Part shown: positions 6,797 through 14,608 of the stretch, piece by piece
Numbering within the stretch: position 1 is the stretch's first letter
Layout of the letters: every line of letters begins with the position of its first letter
DNA from: CAYYYP01 sp964475985
GTDB lineage: Bacteria; Bdellovibrionota; UBA1018; CAYHWW01
DNA length: 35,129 nt
Assembly: GCA_964475985.1 (NCBI GenBank)
Contig: CAYYYP010000037.1
Location: 1-35,129 of the forward strand
Direction: 5' to 3'
Notes under the pieces: generated by a model
What the model saw: the letters and a program-made list of their open reading frames with translations, nothing else
Told to the model about the DNA's origin: nothing
Database searches by the model: none
Position numbers and translations under genes: made by a program

Positions 6797-7702
6797 TTAA
6801 GGCGCAACGGACGGCAGCAAGGCATCTGTGGCACTGGCTCCGACAGGAGCGCCCGCCCCAGGCACTACACCGGGGGTTTCAGATAATATTCTTCGGGTGA
6901 GGTCCACTTCAGTTGAGAATGCGCCACGATTAGGTTCTCGTTCGTCCTGCACCACTCGCCTGCGCCGGTGAGCGCGAGGCAAAACTGCGGCAGAATTTGT
7001 CGATGGGCTTGGCGCAGTTGCATTCCGCGAAACTTCTCCACTACCGTTTCCAGAATTTTCGCGGCCCGGAGTCGGTTGCTCAGCAAATTCGCCCGCCGCC
7101 TCTGCCGCTTGAATTTCCGCGGCCAGAGTATCGGCAACCGCGTCTGCGGTTTCTCCAGGAACACAAACCCTGACTCCAGATGGAGCTGTAGAATCTGTTT
7201 CCACCACAACACGGACACGGTCGGTTGCACTGCTTGGCGTTTCAGGATTAACTTGCGGAGCCGGAAGTCCACGCTGATGCGGTAACAACACCGCGTTACG
7301 CATACGTTCGATACTTTGGAGGCGCCGTACCTCAGACGCTCGGGCCATTCGAGTGCCCGCATTTAAAAATGTGCCTATTGTATGCGCGGACATTGCCGCA
7401 ATCCTTCGCCACATCCGACGGTACCAGCTATGATGAGAACTCGGATTCTCCATCAATCGCAACGCTTCTCTGGGAGTAATATTATGTTCACTGCCAATTT
7501 GCGGAATAGGAAGGGGAGAACTATGACCTGAAGCGATGATATTCATGCATAAGCCAACAACTATCATTCCGAGGCTGCGCTTGAATTGATGATGACCCCC
7601 TCCAAGGCTATCTTCAATGCTAAGCATTGTACCTGCGAGCATCAGAAGCCCACCAATCCGACCAACCAAGTCGAATCCATAATGCGCGGCCAAACGCCTC
7701 AT
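6797..7702 (-). CDS. Truncated paralog of the 4894-6138 protein
   Basis: The 301-residue product aligns with residues 114-414 of the 4894-6138 protein. It shares the first transmembrane-like segment (GGLLMLAGTML), PREALRL, SHHSWYRRMWRR, ERMRNAVLLPHQRGLP, RVCVPGETADA and PGAGAP. It lacks the signal peptide and periplasmic segment. The ancestral 5' end is still visible at 7729-7768, where a GTG at 7745 encodes the same first residues (MAPSFFQK) before a deletion of about 105 codons shifts the frame; that reading frame stops after 41 codons. Translation must therefore start anew, probably at ATG 7702, which follows GGAGAATGGGGA. It may be a working short form or a decaying copy; the long intact frame argues against simple decay. 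Confidence 0.6.
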   Translation of the reverse strand: MRRLAAHYGFDLVGRIGGLLMLAGTMLSIEDSLGGGHHQFKRSLGMIVVGLCMNIIASGHSSPLPIPQIGSEHNITPREALRLMENPSSHHSWYRRMWRRIAAMSAHTIGTFLNAGTRMARASEVRRLQSIERMRNAVLLPHQRGLPAPQVNPETPSSATDRVRVVVETDSTAPSGVRVCVPGETADAVADTLAAEIQAAEAAGEFAEQPTPGRENSGNGSGEVSRNATAPSPSTNSAAVLPRAHRRRRVVQDEREPNRGAFSTEVDLTRRILSETPGVVPGAGAPVGASATDALLPSVAP

Positions 7703-7728
7703 TCCCCATTCTCCACATGTTTTTTTGG

Positions 7729-7768
7729 AAAAATGAAGGGGCCACTCCTACTTATCGGTGGGAAATGA
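7729..7768 (-). pseudogene. Remnant 5' end of the truncated paralog
   Basis: This stretch matches 6119-6158 at the start of the full-length paralog, including the untranslated CACCGATAAG and the GTG-GCC-CCT-TCA start. Similarity is about 85-90 percent by eye and stops at the presumed deletion joint near 7720. It shows that the short paralog once had the same signal peptide. Confidence 0.6.
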
Positions 7769-7837
7769 GTGAGCTAAAACCCAATTTTTCAAACGCAGCA
7801 TATTTTGCCCCATCATTCTCATAGCTCGATACGCGCG

Positions 7838-8851
7838 TTATCGGCGCTCCTGTCCTCTCCCACACAGTAAATCCAATCTGTTCTGCCAGTTATAGATGAA
7901 CCTAATATTTCCGTATCGCTGAGCAATGATATTTTCGATCTGACTCTGCGTCGGTTGCATATCAAAACTCGCCGGATCTAATCGGTAGTTAAAACAAAAC
8001 CGTAGCCCTAGGACCCCATCCATAAAAAGTTGCAGGGCGGGCTGAAAATAGCTTGGAAACAATGCTTCATCCCAAAGCGGTGAAACATGATTTTCCCATG
8101 TAAAATTTCGCTGAAATCTTGGCCAACCATGATCCCACGTGATCAGCGGCGGAACTACCAACCCTGCCACATTCGTCGTTTGCTCAAACAACGACTTAAA
8201 GAAAAGGTACCCTTCGTAGTTAGCAACTAAGTCGGCATTTGAATAAACCCCCGAAACCCAAAAACCAAAATAGGTTCGTTCCGTTTCTTCCCCGAATGCC
8301 AAGGCTTGCCGTTCCGTCTGGCCGTCAAATACTACCCGTTTATAATACTTGGCACCCAACGAAAAAAAATGCCGAACCTTGTCGGACCCTAAGCGAATTC
8401 CGCCCAAACGAATATTTGCACACGAAGCAAATAAACTATTGAGATGCACCACCGAGACGGGCGCCCCAAAATAAACGGATTGCGTGCGGACGTCTTGAGA
8501 ATCAACTTGATCCGTAAGCGCCAACCAAAGCTCCAAGTGGCCCGTGGGCAAAACTCCAGAAACGGTGCTGAATACCAAAGAGAACAATTTTTTCTGAGCT
8601 TCCGGCAAATCACGCACGGCAAGAGCGGCATCATCTTCGGTCCAGCGAAGCAACGCAGAGTTCAAAAGACTTTGCGTAGTTTCATTGATGATGGCGGTGG
8701 AATCCCGCAAAGGAATTTGACGCGATACCCATTGGTCGGATTCAAAGGCTTGGCATTCAGAATAGAGCGATACAACCACCACCAAGAAAAATAAAATCCA
8801 CGTCCGAAAAATAAATCGAATGTATGAATAATTGAGATTGAATGAACCCAT
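7838..8851 (-). CDS. Exported conserved-looking protein of unknown function
   Basis: I chose the ATG at 8851 (337 residues), which gives a signal peptide: a short N-region, IRFIFR, a hydrophobic core TWILFFLVVVVSLY and cleavage near CQA-FES. An ORF extension to 8908 would bury it. The mature part has a striking core around residues 150-230: RLGSDKVRHFFSLGAKYYKR, then ALAFGEETERTYFGFWVSGV and SNADLVANYEGYLFFKSLF. The DK..HFF..G, SGV.SNADL.ANYEG and final WDE elements look like conserved motifs of a periplasmic family, but I cannot name it. Position downstream of the truncated paralog gives no functional hint. Confidence 0.6.
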   Translation of the reverse strand: MGSFNLNYSYIRFIFRTWILFFLVVVVSLYSECQAFESDQWVSRQIPLRDSTAIINETTQSLLNSALLRWTEDDAALAVRDLPEAQKKLFSLVFSTVSGVLPTGHLELWLALTDQVDSQDVRTQSVYFGAPVSVVHLNSLFASCANIRLGGIRLGSDKVRHFFSLGAKYYKRVVFDGQTERQALAFGEETERTYFGFWVSGVYSNADLVANYEGYLFFKSLFEQTTNVAGLVVPPLITWDHGWPRFQRNFTWENHVSPLWDEALFPSYFQPALQLFMDGVLGLRFCFNYRLDPASFDMQPTQSQIENIIAQRYGNIRFIYNWQNRLDLLCGRGQERR

Positions 8852-8934
8852 GGCCGCCCCCAGCCATGTGATATACAAATTACCGGAATGGCAACCACCG
8901 CCCGGCAATTCTATCGACCTAAATCAAAAAACAT

Positions 8935-9873
8935 CTAAAGGCTTTTATCTAGCTTAGGCGCACAACAATACAGAACCGCAGGCACGTGAGGATCGTCAAT
9001 GTCCGTCACCACCAAATTCTCTAATGAATAATCTTTCATTGTCGTTGATCTGACGCTAATACCTTCCGCTTTCATACTCGGCTCTAGTTGATCCATAAAC
9101 TTTAATTTGCCGTCTTTATCAATCAAACCAATGACCGAGCCGGCGCAGGTTCCATCCTCGTAGGTATCTTTGCCTCCCTCGGCCGCGGCAACGAAAAGAA
9201 TTTCGCCAGTTGGCAAAACTGTAGCATCCGTGAAACCAAGCTTGATGCCATGCAGTTCTCCGAGATCATACTCATTCACTGCCCTGACACAATCCTCCGG
9301 GATGGAACCGTTTATTAGGCCTAAATTAAATGCCTTAAAATCAAGGTCGATAATTGCGTTTTTTCCGGACTTCCCATTGCCCCTTTGGAAAAGTTTCAGT
9401 TTCTCTCCCATGAGCACCGCGCCTTCGATATTTAAATCCATGAAATCATCATTCAGTTTTGTGAAGATTGGAGAAAAATCTATATCAAGATGGCGACTGG
9501 GCAGCCGCTGCGGTCCGGATAGAAAAATTCGAACCCCACTCGTACGATTAGTCTTTGACCCCGATGGTACCGCCAACAGAGAAGGGTCATCTTCCAAATC
9601 ATCCGGTGGCAAAAAAATAAGCGTTTCATGGTCGGGCTTCTGTTTTTTGCGGCACTTCAAATCCAAGGGCAAATCGTGGGAATATATGCGGTAGAGAAGC
9701 CCGGGCTCCGAAGAATCTAAAGAAAAAACCGCTAAATGCAGTTCATCATCGGCAATGACATAAATTTGGTCGTTGTAAAAAACGAGACCACTTGCGGCCG
9801 AAATATGGGAAAACCCTCTTGAGTCAATCGGGCTGGCAAGCAAAAGTTGCTTTATTTTTTTTGCGGATATCAT
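8935..9873 (-). CDS. DUF6929-like beta-propeller protein
   Basis: The 312-residue cytoplasmic protein has repeated blade-like segments: ASGLVFYNDQIYVIADDELH near the start, HETLIFLPP, then NIEGAVLMGEKLKLFQRGNG, GFTDATVLPTGEILFVAAAEGG, AGSVIGLIDKDGKLKF and a final VVTDIDD strand. This order matches what I know of DUF6929, a propeller-type family of unknown function. There is no signal peptide and no clear catalytic residue. It follows the receiver-HPt gene by 7 bases on the same strand and is probably co-transcribed with it. Confidence 0.6.
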   Translation of the reverse strand: MISAKKIKQLLLASPIDSRGFSHISAASGLVFYNDQIYVIADDELHLAVFSLDSSEPGLLYRIYSHDLPLDLKCRKKQKPDHETLIFLPPDDLEDDPSLLAVPSGSKTNRTSGVRIFLSGPQRLPSRHLDIDFSPIFTKLNDDFMDLNIEGAVLMGEKLKLFQRGNGKSGKNAIIDLDFKAFNLGLINGSIPEDCVRAVNEYDLGELHGIKLGFTDATVLPTGEILFVAAAEGGKDTYEDGTCAGSVIGLIDKDGKLKFMDQLEPSMKAEGISVRSTTMKDYSLENLVVTDIDDPHVPAVLYCCAPKLDKSL

Positions 9874-9880
9874 CCGATTT

Positions 9881-10681
9881 TCAAACCATGGCCCGCAACT
9901 CGGTCACCGCTAAATTAAATTCCGTTTGTAACGCCGCCACCAACTCCGGAACCGTAGCCGGATCGGGATTTAGGTTTTCTAAACGATGGCAAATGGCCGA
10001 AACCCGCAAGACACCGAGGTTTGCGCTACTAGATTTAAGACCATGGGCAACGGCAGAAACTTTTTTCCAATCCGAGGCTATAAATGCAGTTTGAATCTCT
10101 TGAACACTCTTCGGCGCCGTCGAAAGATAAAGTTCAATGAGTTCTTTCACGGGATCCGGTTCGTTAGAATTACTGCCCGATTCATCCTCTGCCAACATTT
10201 CCCGCAGGTTTTCAATCACCGTCAAATCGACCACATGATCCGAGCTCGGGGCGCTCTCAGCGGCGTAGGCGGCGGTTGATTTCGAAAAATCCTTCAACCA
10301 CTTTTTTAAAACCGATTCCAAGTTTGAAGGTTCAAGCGGTTTAGCCAGGTAGTCATTCATCCCCGCTTCCAGGCACTTTTCTCGGTCCCCGGCCACGGCA
10401 TTGGCTGTCATGGCAATGATGGGTATGGTTTGTGAATTTACCCCAGTACCCGTACGAATAAGCCGAGTCGCTTCGTAACCATCGATGTCTGGCATCTGAC
10501 AATCCATGAGGATTAACGCGTAGGGCACTTCGTCGGTTTTACCGAGAGCCGTAAGGACTTCACGGCCACTGCCCACTACCGTTACACTAAACCCCATTTT
10601 TTCGAGAACCCTAAGTGTGACCTTTTGATTCACGGGATTGTCTTCCGCCAATAAAATGCGAGTTGTTTTTGAAAATTCCAT
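9881..10681 (-). CDS. Response regulator receiver-HPt protein
   Basis: The 266-residue protein joins two phosphorelay domains. A CheY-like receiver spans residues 7-125, with LLAEDN acidic pocket, phospho-acceptor Asp60 in ILMDCQMPDIDG and Lys114 in LAKPL. A histidine phosphotransfer domain spans about 150-260, with His213 in VAHGLKSSSANLG. It lacks a kinase domain and an output domain, so it must shuttle phosphate between a separate hybrid kinase and another regulator. The ATG at 10681 is preferred, because the receiver starts right after it; a TTG at 10705 would add eight residues. DUF6929 gene follows 7 bases downstream. Confidence 0.88.
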   Translation of the reverse strand: MEFSKTTRILLAEDNPVNQKVTLRVLEKMGFSVTVVGSGREVLTALGKTDEVPYALILMDCQMPDIDGYEATRLIRTGTGVNSQTIPIIAMTANAVAGDREKCLEAGMNDYLAKPLEPSNLESVLKKWLKDFSKSTAAYAAESAPSSDHVVDLTVIENLREMLAEDESGSNSNEPDPVKELIELYLSTAPKSVQEIQTAFIASDWKKVSAVAHGLKSSSANLGVLRVSAICHRLENLNPDPATVPELVAALQTEFNLAVTELRAMV

Positions 10682-10716
10682 GGAACCATCAAATAACTTA
10701 TGCAACGAAATGGAAA

Positions 10717-11016
10717 TTAATTTGTGGTGGAACTGGTGGTGGTCTGTGTGGTCCCACTGGATTCCGTACTTGAGCTGGCGGCCGCGTCCGTTGACTCAGC
10801 GCCATCTTTTTTGGAATGACACTTTTTGCAATGCTTGTTCTTCTTTTCGCAATTGCAGTCCTTATCTTTTTTACCGTGGTGATGCGCGCAGTTCTTTTTG
10901 CCTTTGCAAGCTAAAGCCTGCTGGGCGCCAATACTTGAAAGTCCTAAGAATCCACCAACGGGAACAAGGGAAAGCCCAAGGAACAAAACGGTAACCAAGC
11001 GAGTGAAACGAATCAT
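10717..11016 (-). CDS. Small exported Cys/His/Lys-rich protein
   Basis: The 99-residue product starts at ATG 11016, nine bases after a strong AAGGAG. Residues 1-36 form a signal peptide ending QQALA. The mature part (37-72) contains six Cys in spaced pairs (C-x5-C, DCNC, C-x2-C), five His including an HHH run, and about a dozen Lys. The last 27 residues are a Ser/Thr tail. This composition suggests a periplasmic metal-binding or sequestering peptide, which is an inference. A Cys directly follows the signal sequence, but the preceding residues do not fit a normal lipobox. It lies between the receiver-HPt gene and the thioesterase gene on one strand. Confidence 0.7.
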   Translation of the reverse strand: MIRFTRLVTVLFLGLSLVPVGGFLGLSSIGAQQALACKGKKNCAHHHGKKDKDCNCEKKNKHCKKCHSKKDGAESTDAAASSSTESSGTTQTTTSSTTN

Positions 11017-11071
11017 AATGAAATCTCCTTCGTGCAATTCTATTATAGTGCGCGATACCACGCTTTTCACA

Positions 11072-11587
11072 CTATTTTTTCGTGCCAGATTTTCTTTCCA
11101 GGCGTGAGTTTCTACGCACCTGCGCTTGCGTATAACGCCTTCTTTCTTCCTCAGTTTCTGGTAAAATAGGTGGGATTTTTTTCGGTCTTCGGTTTGAGTC
11201 CAAGGAAACAAACGTCAGATATGCAGTCGCAACGTGAGATTGATCACCACTTGTGGGATCCTCGCTATCGAGCCTCACCCCGATTTCCATGGACGTGTTG
11301 CCAGCGTAATTTACGCTGGCTAGGAGGCGTACAATATGGCCAACGGGCACGGGGGCCACAAAATGCAGGGCATCGATACTGGCCGTTACACATACCGTTC
11401 GAGTGTGGCGCGTTGCTGCAATGGCTGCCGCAATGTCGATCCAGGCCATAACTTGACCGCCAAAAATAGTGCCTAATTGATTGGTATGATGGGGCAAAAC
11501 AAGTTCCGTCATTTCTACTTGGGATTGTTTTACGGACTTTGCCGATGAAGGTTGTGTCATGCTACCTTGGTTTTCCGTTTGAGCCAT
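11072..11587 (-). CDS. Acyl-CoA thioesterase, YciA/BFIT hotdog family
   Basis: The 171-residue protein has the acyl-CoA hydrolase hotdog core: LPHHTNQLGTIFGGQVMAWI then DIAAAIAATRH (Asn36, Gly-rich turn, Asp51), followed by VTASIDALHFVAPV, a strand with SMEIGVRLDSED, and ATAYLTFVSLD. It hydrolyses acyl-CoA to free acid and CoA in the cytoplasm; the chain preference cannot be read here. The C-terminal tail is basic, rich in Arg and Lys, and longer than in YciA. The ORF starts at an ATG beside a further Met at residue 10, which may be the true start. Confidence 0.88.
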   Translation of the reverse strand: MAQTENQGSMTQPSSAKSVKQSQVEMTELVLPHHTNQLGTIFGGQVMAWIDIAAAIAATRHTRTVCVTASIDALHFVAPVPVGHIVRLLASVNYAGNTSMEIGVRLDSEDPTSGDQSHVATAYLTFVSLDSNRRPKKIPPILPETEEERRRYTQAQVRRNSRLERKSGTKK

Positions 11588-11680
11588 GCTGAAAGAATAG
11601 CAGTACTTGAAGCATTCTCAAACTCCTGATAAAGAAGGCGAGTTTGATTCTGTAAACGAATTTTATTCACACTCATCTAC

Positions 11681-11706
11681 TAAGGAACGCCATTAAGGAA
11701 CGCCAT
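11681..11706 (+). repeat. 13-bp tandem duplication over the ribosome site and start codon
   Basis: TAAGGAACGCCAT occurs twice back to back (11681-11693 and 11694-11706). The second copy supplies the AAGGA ribosome site and its final AT begins the ATG at 11705. The first copy carries the same AAGGA but is followed by ATT instead of ATG, a weak potential initiation codon in the same phase as a short out-of-frame reading. Confidence 0.85.
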
Positions 11707-12766
11707 GAAAATTAGAAAAAAGACCTTTGGTTTCGACGATCTCCTCATTGTGCCCCGCGCCTCCACCATCGAGAGCCGCAGCCAAGTTGACCTCACCGTA
11801 AAACTAGGTCCACTTTCCCTGGGAATTCCCATCGTGTCGTCGAACATGGATACCATTACCGAGTTTGAGATGGCTTCCACAATGGAACGCCTAGGCGGCC
11901 TTGGCATCATCCACCGGTATCTCAGCACCGAAAAAAGGCTCGAGCAGGCGAAACAAATCCAAGACCTTCGGCACCGCGCCATGGCCATTGGTGTAACTAA
12001 GGAAGAAATCCTTTTTGCAAAACGCCTGTTGGACGAAGGCGTAAATGTTCTTTGTTTAGATGTAGCCCATGGACATAGCACCATGATGCAACGCGCCCTA
12101 GGTGAGCTCAGAGACTACGCCGAAGGTTTACCGGCCACGAAGTTCAATCCCCTTGGCCAAGTCATCCTCATCGCCGGAAACGTAGCGACGCCCGAAGGAA
12201 GCCAAGACCTAGAGTCCTGGGGCGCCGATGCCATTAAAGTAGGAATCGGTCCCGGTAGCATGTGCACCACAAGAATTGTGACGGGCGCAGGTTTTGGCCA
12301 GCTAACGGCCATTGCCGATTGCAGTGCGGCAGTAAAAATTCCTATTATCGCCGACGGTGGAATTCGTAACAGCGGTGATGCGACCAAAGCTATATTAGCG
12401 GGCGCAAGCATCGTTATGCTTGGTCGCCTCCTTGCTGGCACCAACGAGGTTCCAGCGTGGGCTCGCAAGGGTGGCGTGTATCGTGGCATGGCGTCCGCGG
12501 AAGCTCAGGGCAGCCATTATGGTTATGACTTCACGGATCGCCACCCAGAAGGCGTGGCCACCCGGATCTCTTCAAAGGGCAGTGTCGCTGAAGTACTCGG
12601 GCCTTTTTTAGGCGGAATTCGTTCCGGGTTTTCCTACATCGGCGCTCGCACGGTCAATGAAGCTTGGGAGCGCGCTGAGTTCGTCGAATGCGCGCCAGGC
12701 GTAGTTGCCGAGAGTTTACCCCACGGCCTTTTGCCAGAGTACGGCAGAGAGATGAAACGCAGCTAA
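11705..12766 (+). CDS. GMP reductase / IMP dehydrogenase-family enzyme without CBS domains
   Basis: The 353-residue TIM-barrel protein has the IMPDH/GMPR catalytic loop KVGIGPGSMCTTR with Cys187, the ADGGIRNSGDATKAI phosphate site and MLGRLLAGTNE. No CBS pair interrupts the barrel, and the length is that of GMP reductase (about 346). After YRGMAS the loop to PEG is about 23 residues, as in GMP reductases, and the Arg-Tyr dyad of IMPDH is not seen (HY in GSHYGYDF). I therefore favour GMP reductase (GMP to IMP, NADPH), although the C-terminal half reads more like IMPDH, so guaB-like function is not excluded. It is monocistronic with a duplicated ribosome site. Confidence 0.82.
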   Translation: MKIRKKTFGFDDLLIVPRASTIESRSQVDLTVKLGPLSLGIPIVSSNMDTITEFEMASTMERLGGLGIIHRYLSTEKRLEQAKQIQDLRHRAMAIGVTKEEILFAKRLLDEGVNVLCLDVAHGHSTMMQRALGELRDYAEGLPATKFNPLGQVILIAGNVATPEGSQDLESWGADAIKVGIGPGSMCTTRIVTGAGFGQLTAIADCSAAVKIPIIADGGIRNSGDATKAILAGASIVMLGRLLAGTNEVPAWARKGGVYRGMASAEAQGSHYGYDFTDRHPEGVATRISSKGSVAEVLGPFLGGIRSGFSYIGARTVNEAWERAEFVECAPGVVAESLPHGLLPEYGREMKRS

Positions 12767-12778
12767 CCCAAAACCGAT

Positions 12779-14419
12779 TTAATTATCGTTGCCAGGGAAA
12801 AACCATCTCGCACACCCACTTGTGTCATCGCGAGCCATCACTTTTGAGGCGACCTCCGATGCCGCATTCAGGGCGGCCCGCTGGATGCGCCTAAGCCTAT
12901 TGGAAAGAGCAAGAATTTTTAGAGCTAAATTCTGGGGAACTGGCGTGCTCCCGTTATATTTTTCCTGAATCTCGTCAACGAAAGTAGAAGCCGCGTCTAC
13001 CACGACTCGGTACAACTTTTCCGACCTTACCCGGTCGAGAAGTTTCAAAAAAACCTCGATGGCAGAAATTTGAAAGTCCACTGTACTCAGCGGCGCTGGC
13101 AATACTGTTTTGCCCGCATTAGCCAAATAATTGAGGGGACCAAAAATCGATGGGTGGGTTATGATTTTGGCGGCATCCCAGTCCACCTTACGTTCATACT
13201 CCGCTAAACCCACTTCCGTCATTTCCACTTCCTCTGCCAAACGATTTGCCATCGCTCCCGTGTGAAGTTCTGCAATCTCATCAACTCTGATTTCGTTGTC
13301 TAAAATAAAGGAAACCAGCATGTCTTTTAAAGACTGACGTTGAGCTGAATCCCTAGACCCTAAAAACATGAGAATGGTATTAGGTATACGAACCCCATCT
13401 GCGTCGTCCGTAAAAGGCTCATCGCCTTGCGCAGAATAATAACCCAAGTTGAAAAACATCCCGTTTATCGTGTTAAATCCAATTTCTCTTGCGACCTGAA
13501 CCCAATTCCCCCTTTCAAGCCTTACGGTTCTTACCTGGGGCTTAAGGTTCAAGAATTTTTCGGTGGCATCAAGATCGTGCTGAAGTAGCCCTATCCAATG
13601 GCTTATATATTCTTCAAGCCTTTCTGGATTGCTTTGAAGATATTGAATTCCCGCGGAATTACCCATTCCTAAGCTGTTCAAGACTCTGTGTTTCACCCGC
13701 TGCGTATTGATGCCATCATAGGCCTGCAATAGACTTCCGATGAGGGCGGATGCGGCATCAATTTGTTTTTTCTGCTGCGCTAACTCCGTCGACGAGTTGG
13801 AAGCACTTGGGGAAACCTGCGCTTTTAAACGCTCATAATCTAAACTAAGACCACGAAAAATCGAGTTCAGCACATCCAACTGTTCCGTGACCATGGCATC
13901 GATGGGTACTGCGGCCACCTGATAATTCACCTGCTTTAAAGCGCCGGTATTAAGGTCGCGCAGCAAATGCAAGAGTGTCATGAGCCGTATGCTAAACAAT
14001 CCACGATTGTTACTTGCGGCAACTTCAGCGAGCCTACCCTTAATAGAATGCACGTCCATCGCAACCGGACTCCTGAAGGACACGGGTTCAAGGATGTCGT
14101 TCAACTCCTCAATCAAAACGTGATGGGGTGAAAAGGTTCTCCTGAGTTCCCGGGAAACTTTTATGCGATCAAGTTTAGGGACATCCAAGATATAGAATGC
14201 TGGCAACGCGTCCAGGTCATTCACAAAACGAATGGAACCGTCGGTAGAAAACAGAAAATCCATTATTGATTTGTGAAAGGAAAGCTCCAGCTCATCACCT
14301 GGAGGACTGATGGGCATAACCATAAGCCTGACCATGGGCGCGTCCGCGAAGGCTTGCTTAGGCAAGGGGCTAAAACTGATCGCCAGCAGTAAGATCCAGG
14401 AAAATAGCATTGCGCGCAT
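12779..14419 (-). CDS. Large secreted protein of unknown function
   Basis: The 546-residue product has a clear signal peptide (MRAMLFSWILLLAISFSPLP, cleavage after AFA-DAP). The mature protein begins with strand-rich VRLMVMPISPPGD and a segment SIMDFLFSTDGSIRFVNDLD that recalls small nucleotide- or ligand-binding folds, but it then becomes mostly helical. The C-terminal 150 residues form regular long helices (VDFQISAIEVFLKLLDRV, LALKILALSNRLRRIQR). I do not recognise a family or active site. It is convergent with the GMP reductase-like gene, only 12 bases apart, with no terminator between them. Confidence 0.6.
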   Translation of the reverse strand: MRAMLFSWILLLAISFSPLPKQAFADAPMVRLMVMPISPPGDELELSFHKSIMDFLFSTDGSIRFVNDLDALPAFYILDVPKLDRIKVSRELRRTFSPHHVLIEELNDILEPVSFRSPVAMDVHSIKGRLAEVAASNNRGLFSIRLMTLLHLLRDLNTGALKQVNYQVAAVPIDAMVTEQLDVLNSIFRGLSLDYERLKAQVSPSASNSSTELAQQKKQIDAASALIGSLLQAYDGINTQRVKHRVLNSLGMGNSAGIQYLQSNPERLEEYISHWIGLLQHDLDATEKFLNLKPQVRTVRLERGNWVQVAREIGFNTINGMFFNLGYYSAQGDEPFTDDADGVRIPNTILMFLGSRDSAQRQSLKDMLVSFILDNEIRVDEIAELHTGAMANRLAEEVEMTEVGLAEYERKVDWDAAKIITHPSIFGPLNYLANAGKTVLPAPLSTVDFQISAIEVFLKLLDRVRSEKLYRVVVDAASTFVDEIQEKYNGSTPVPQNLALKILALSNRLRRIQRAALNAASEVASKVMARDDTSGCARWFFPGNDN

Positions 14420-14608
14420 CGAAGTACCTCATTGTGAGAACTGCGCGGGTATAGCATTTTAAGATAGGGAAATCACTTGGGATTATTGGACTTTTTCTTA
14501 CCCTCGAAGGCATAAAGTTAAATAAAATCGGATAAATATTTTTTATTTACGAGCCTTGAATAAAATACTGTTTTCATATAATTTTATTGCGCCCATGGGT
14601 TTTAAAAA
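14420..14608. promoter_or_regulatory. Divergent intergenic region with a consensus -10 box
   Basis: This AT-rich 189-base gap separates two divergent secreted-protein genes. On the plus strand TATAAT (14577-14582) is a perfect -10, with TTGAAT (14556-14561) 15 bases upstream; the spacing is short. It would place the start of transcription about 20 bases before ATG 14609. ATG-GGT-TTT-AAA-AAA-TGA (14595-14612) is a five-codon frame whose stop overlaps that start codon. Confidence 0.5.

Noticed and set aside
10717..11211. Longer 164-residue form of the small Cys/His-rich protein
   Set aside because: The extension would overlap the thioesterase gene and bury a proper signal peptide; AAGGAG clearly marks ATG 11016.
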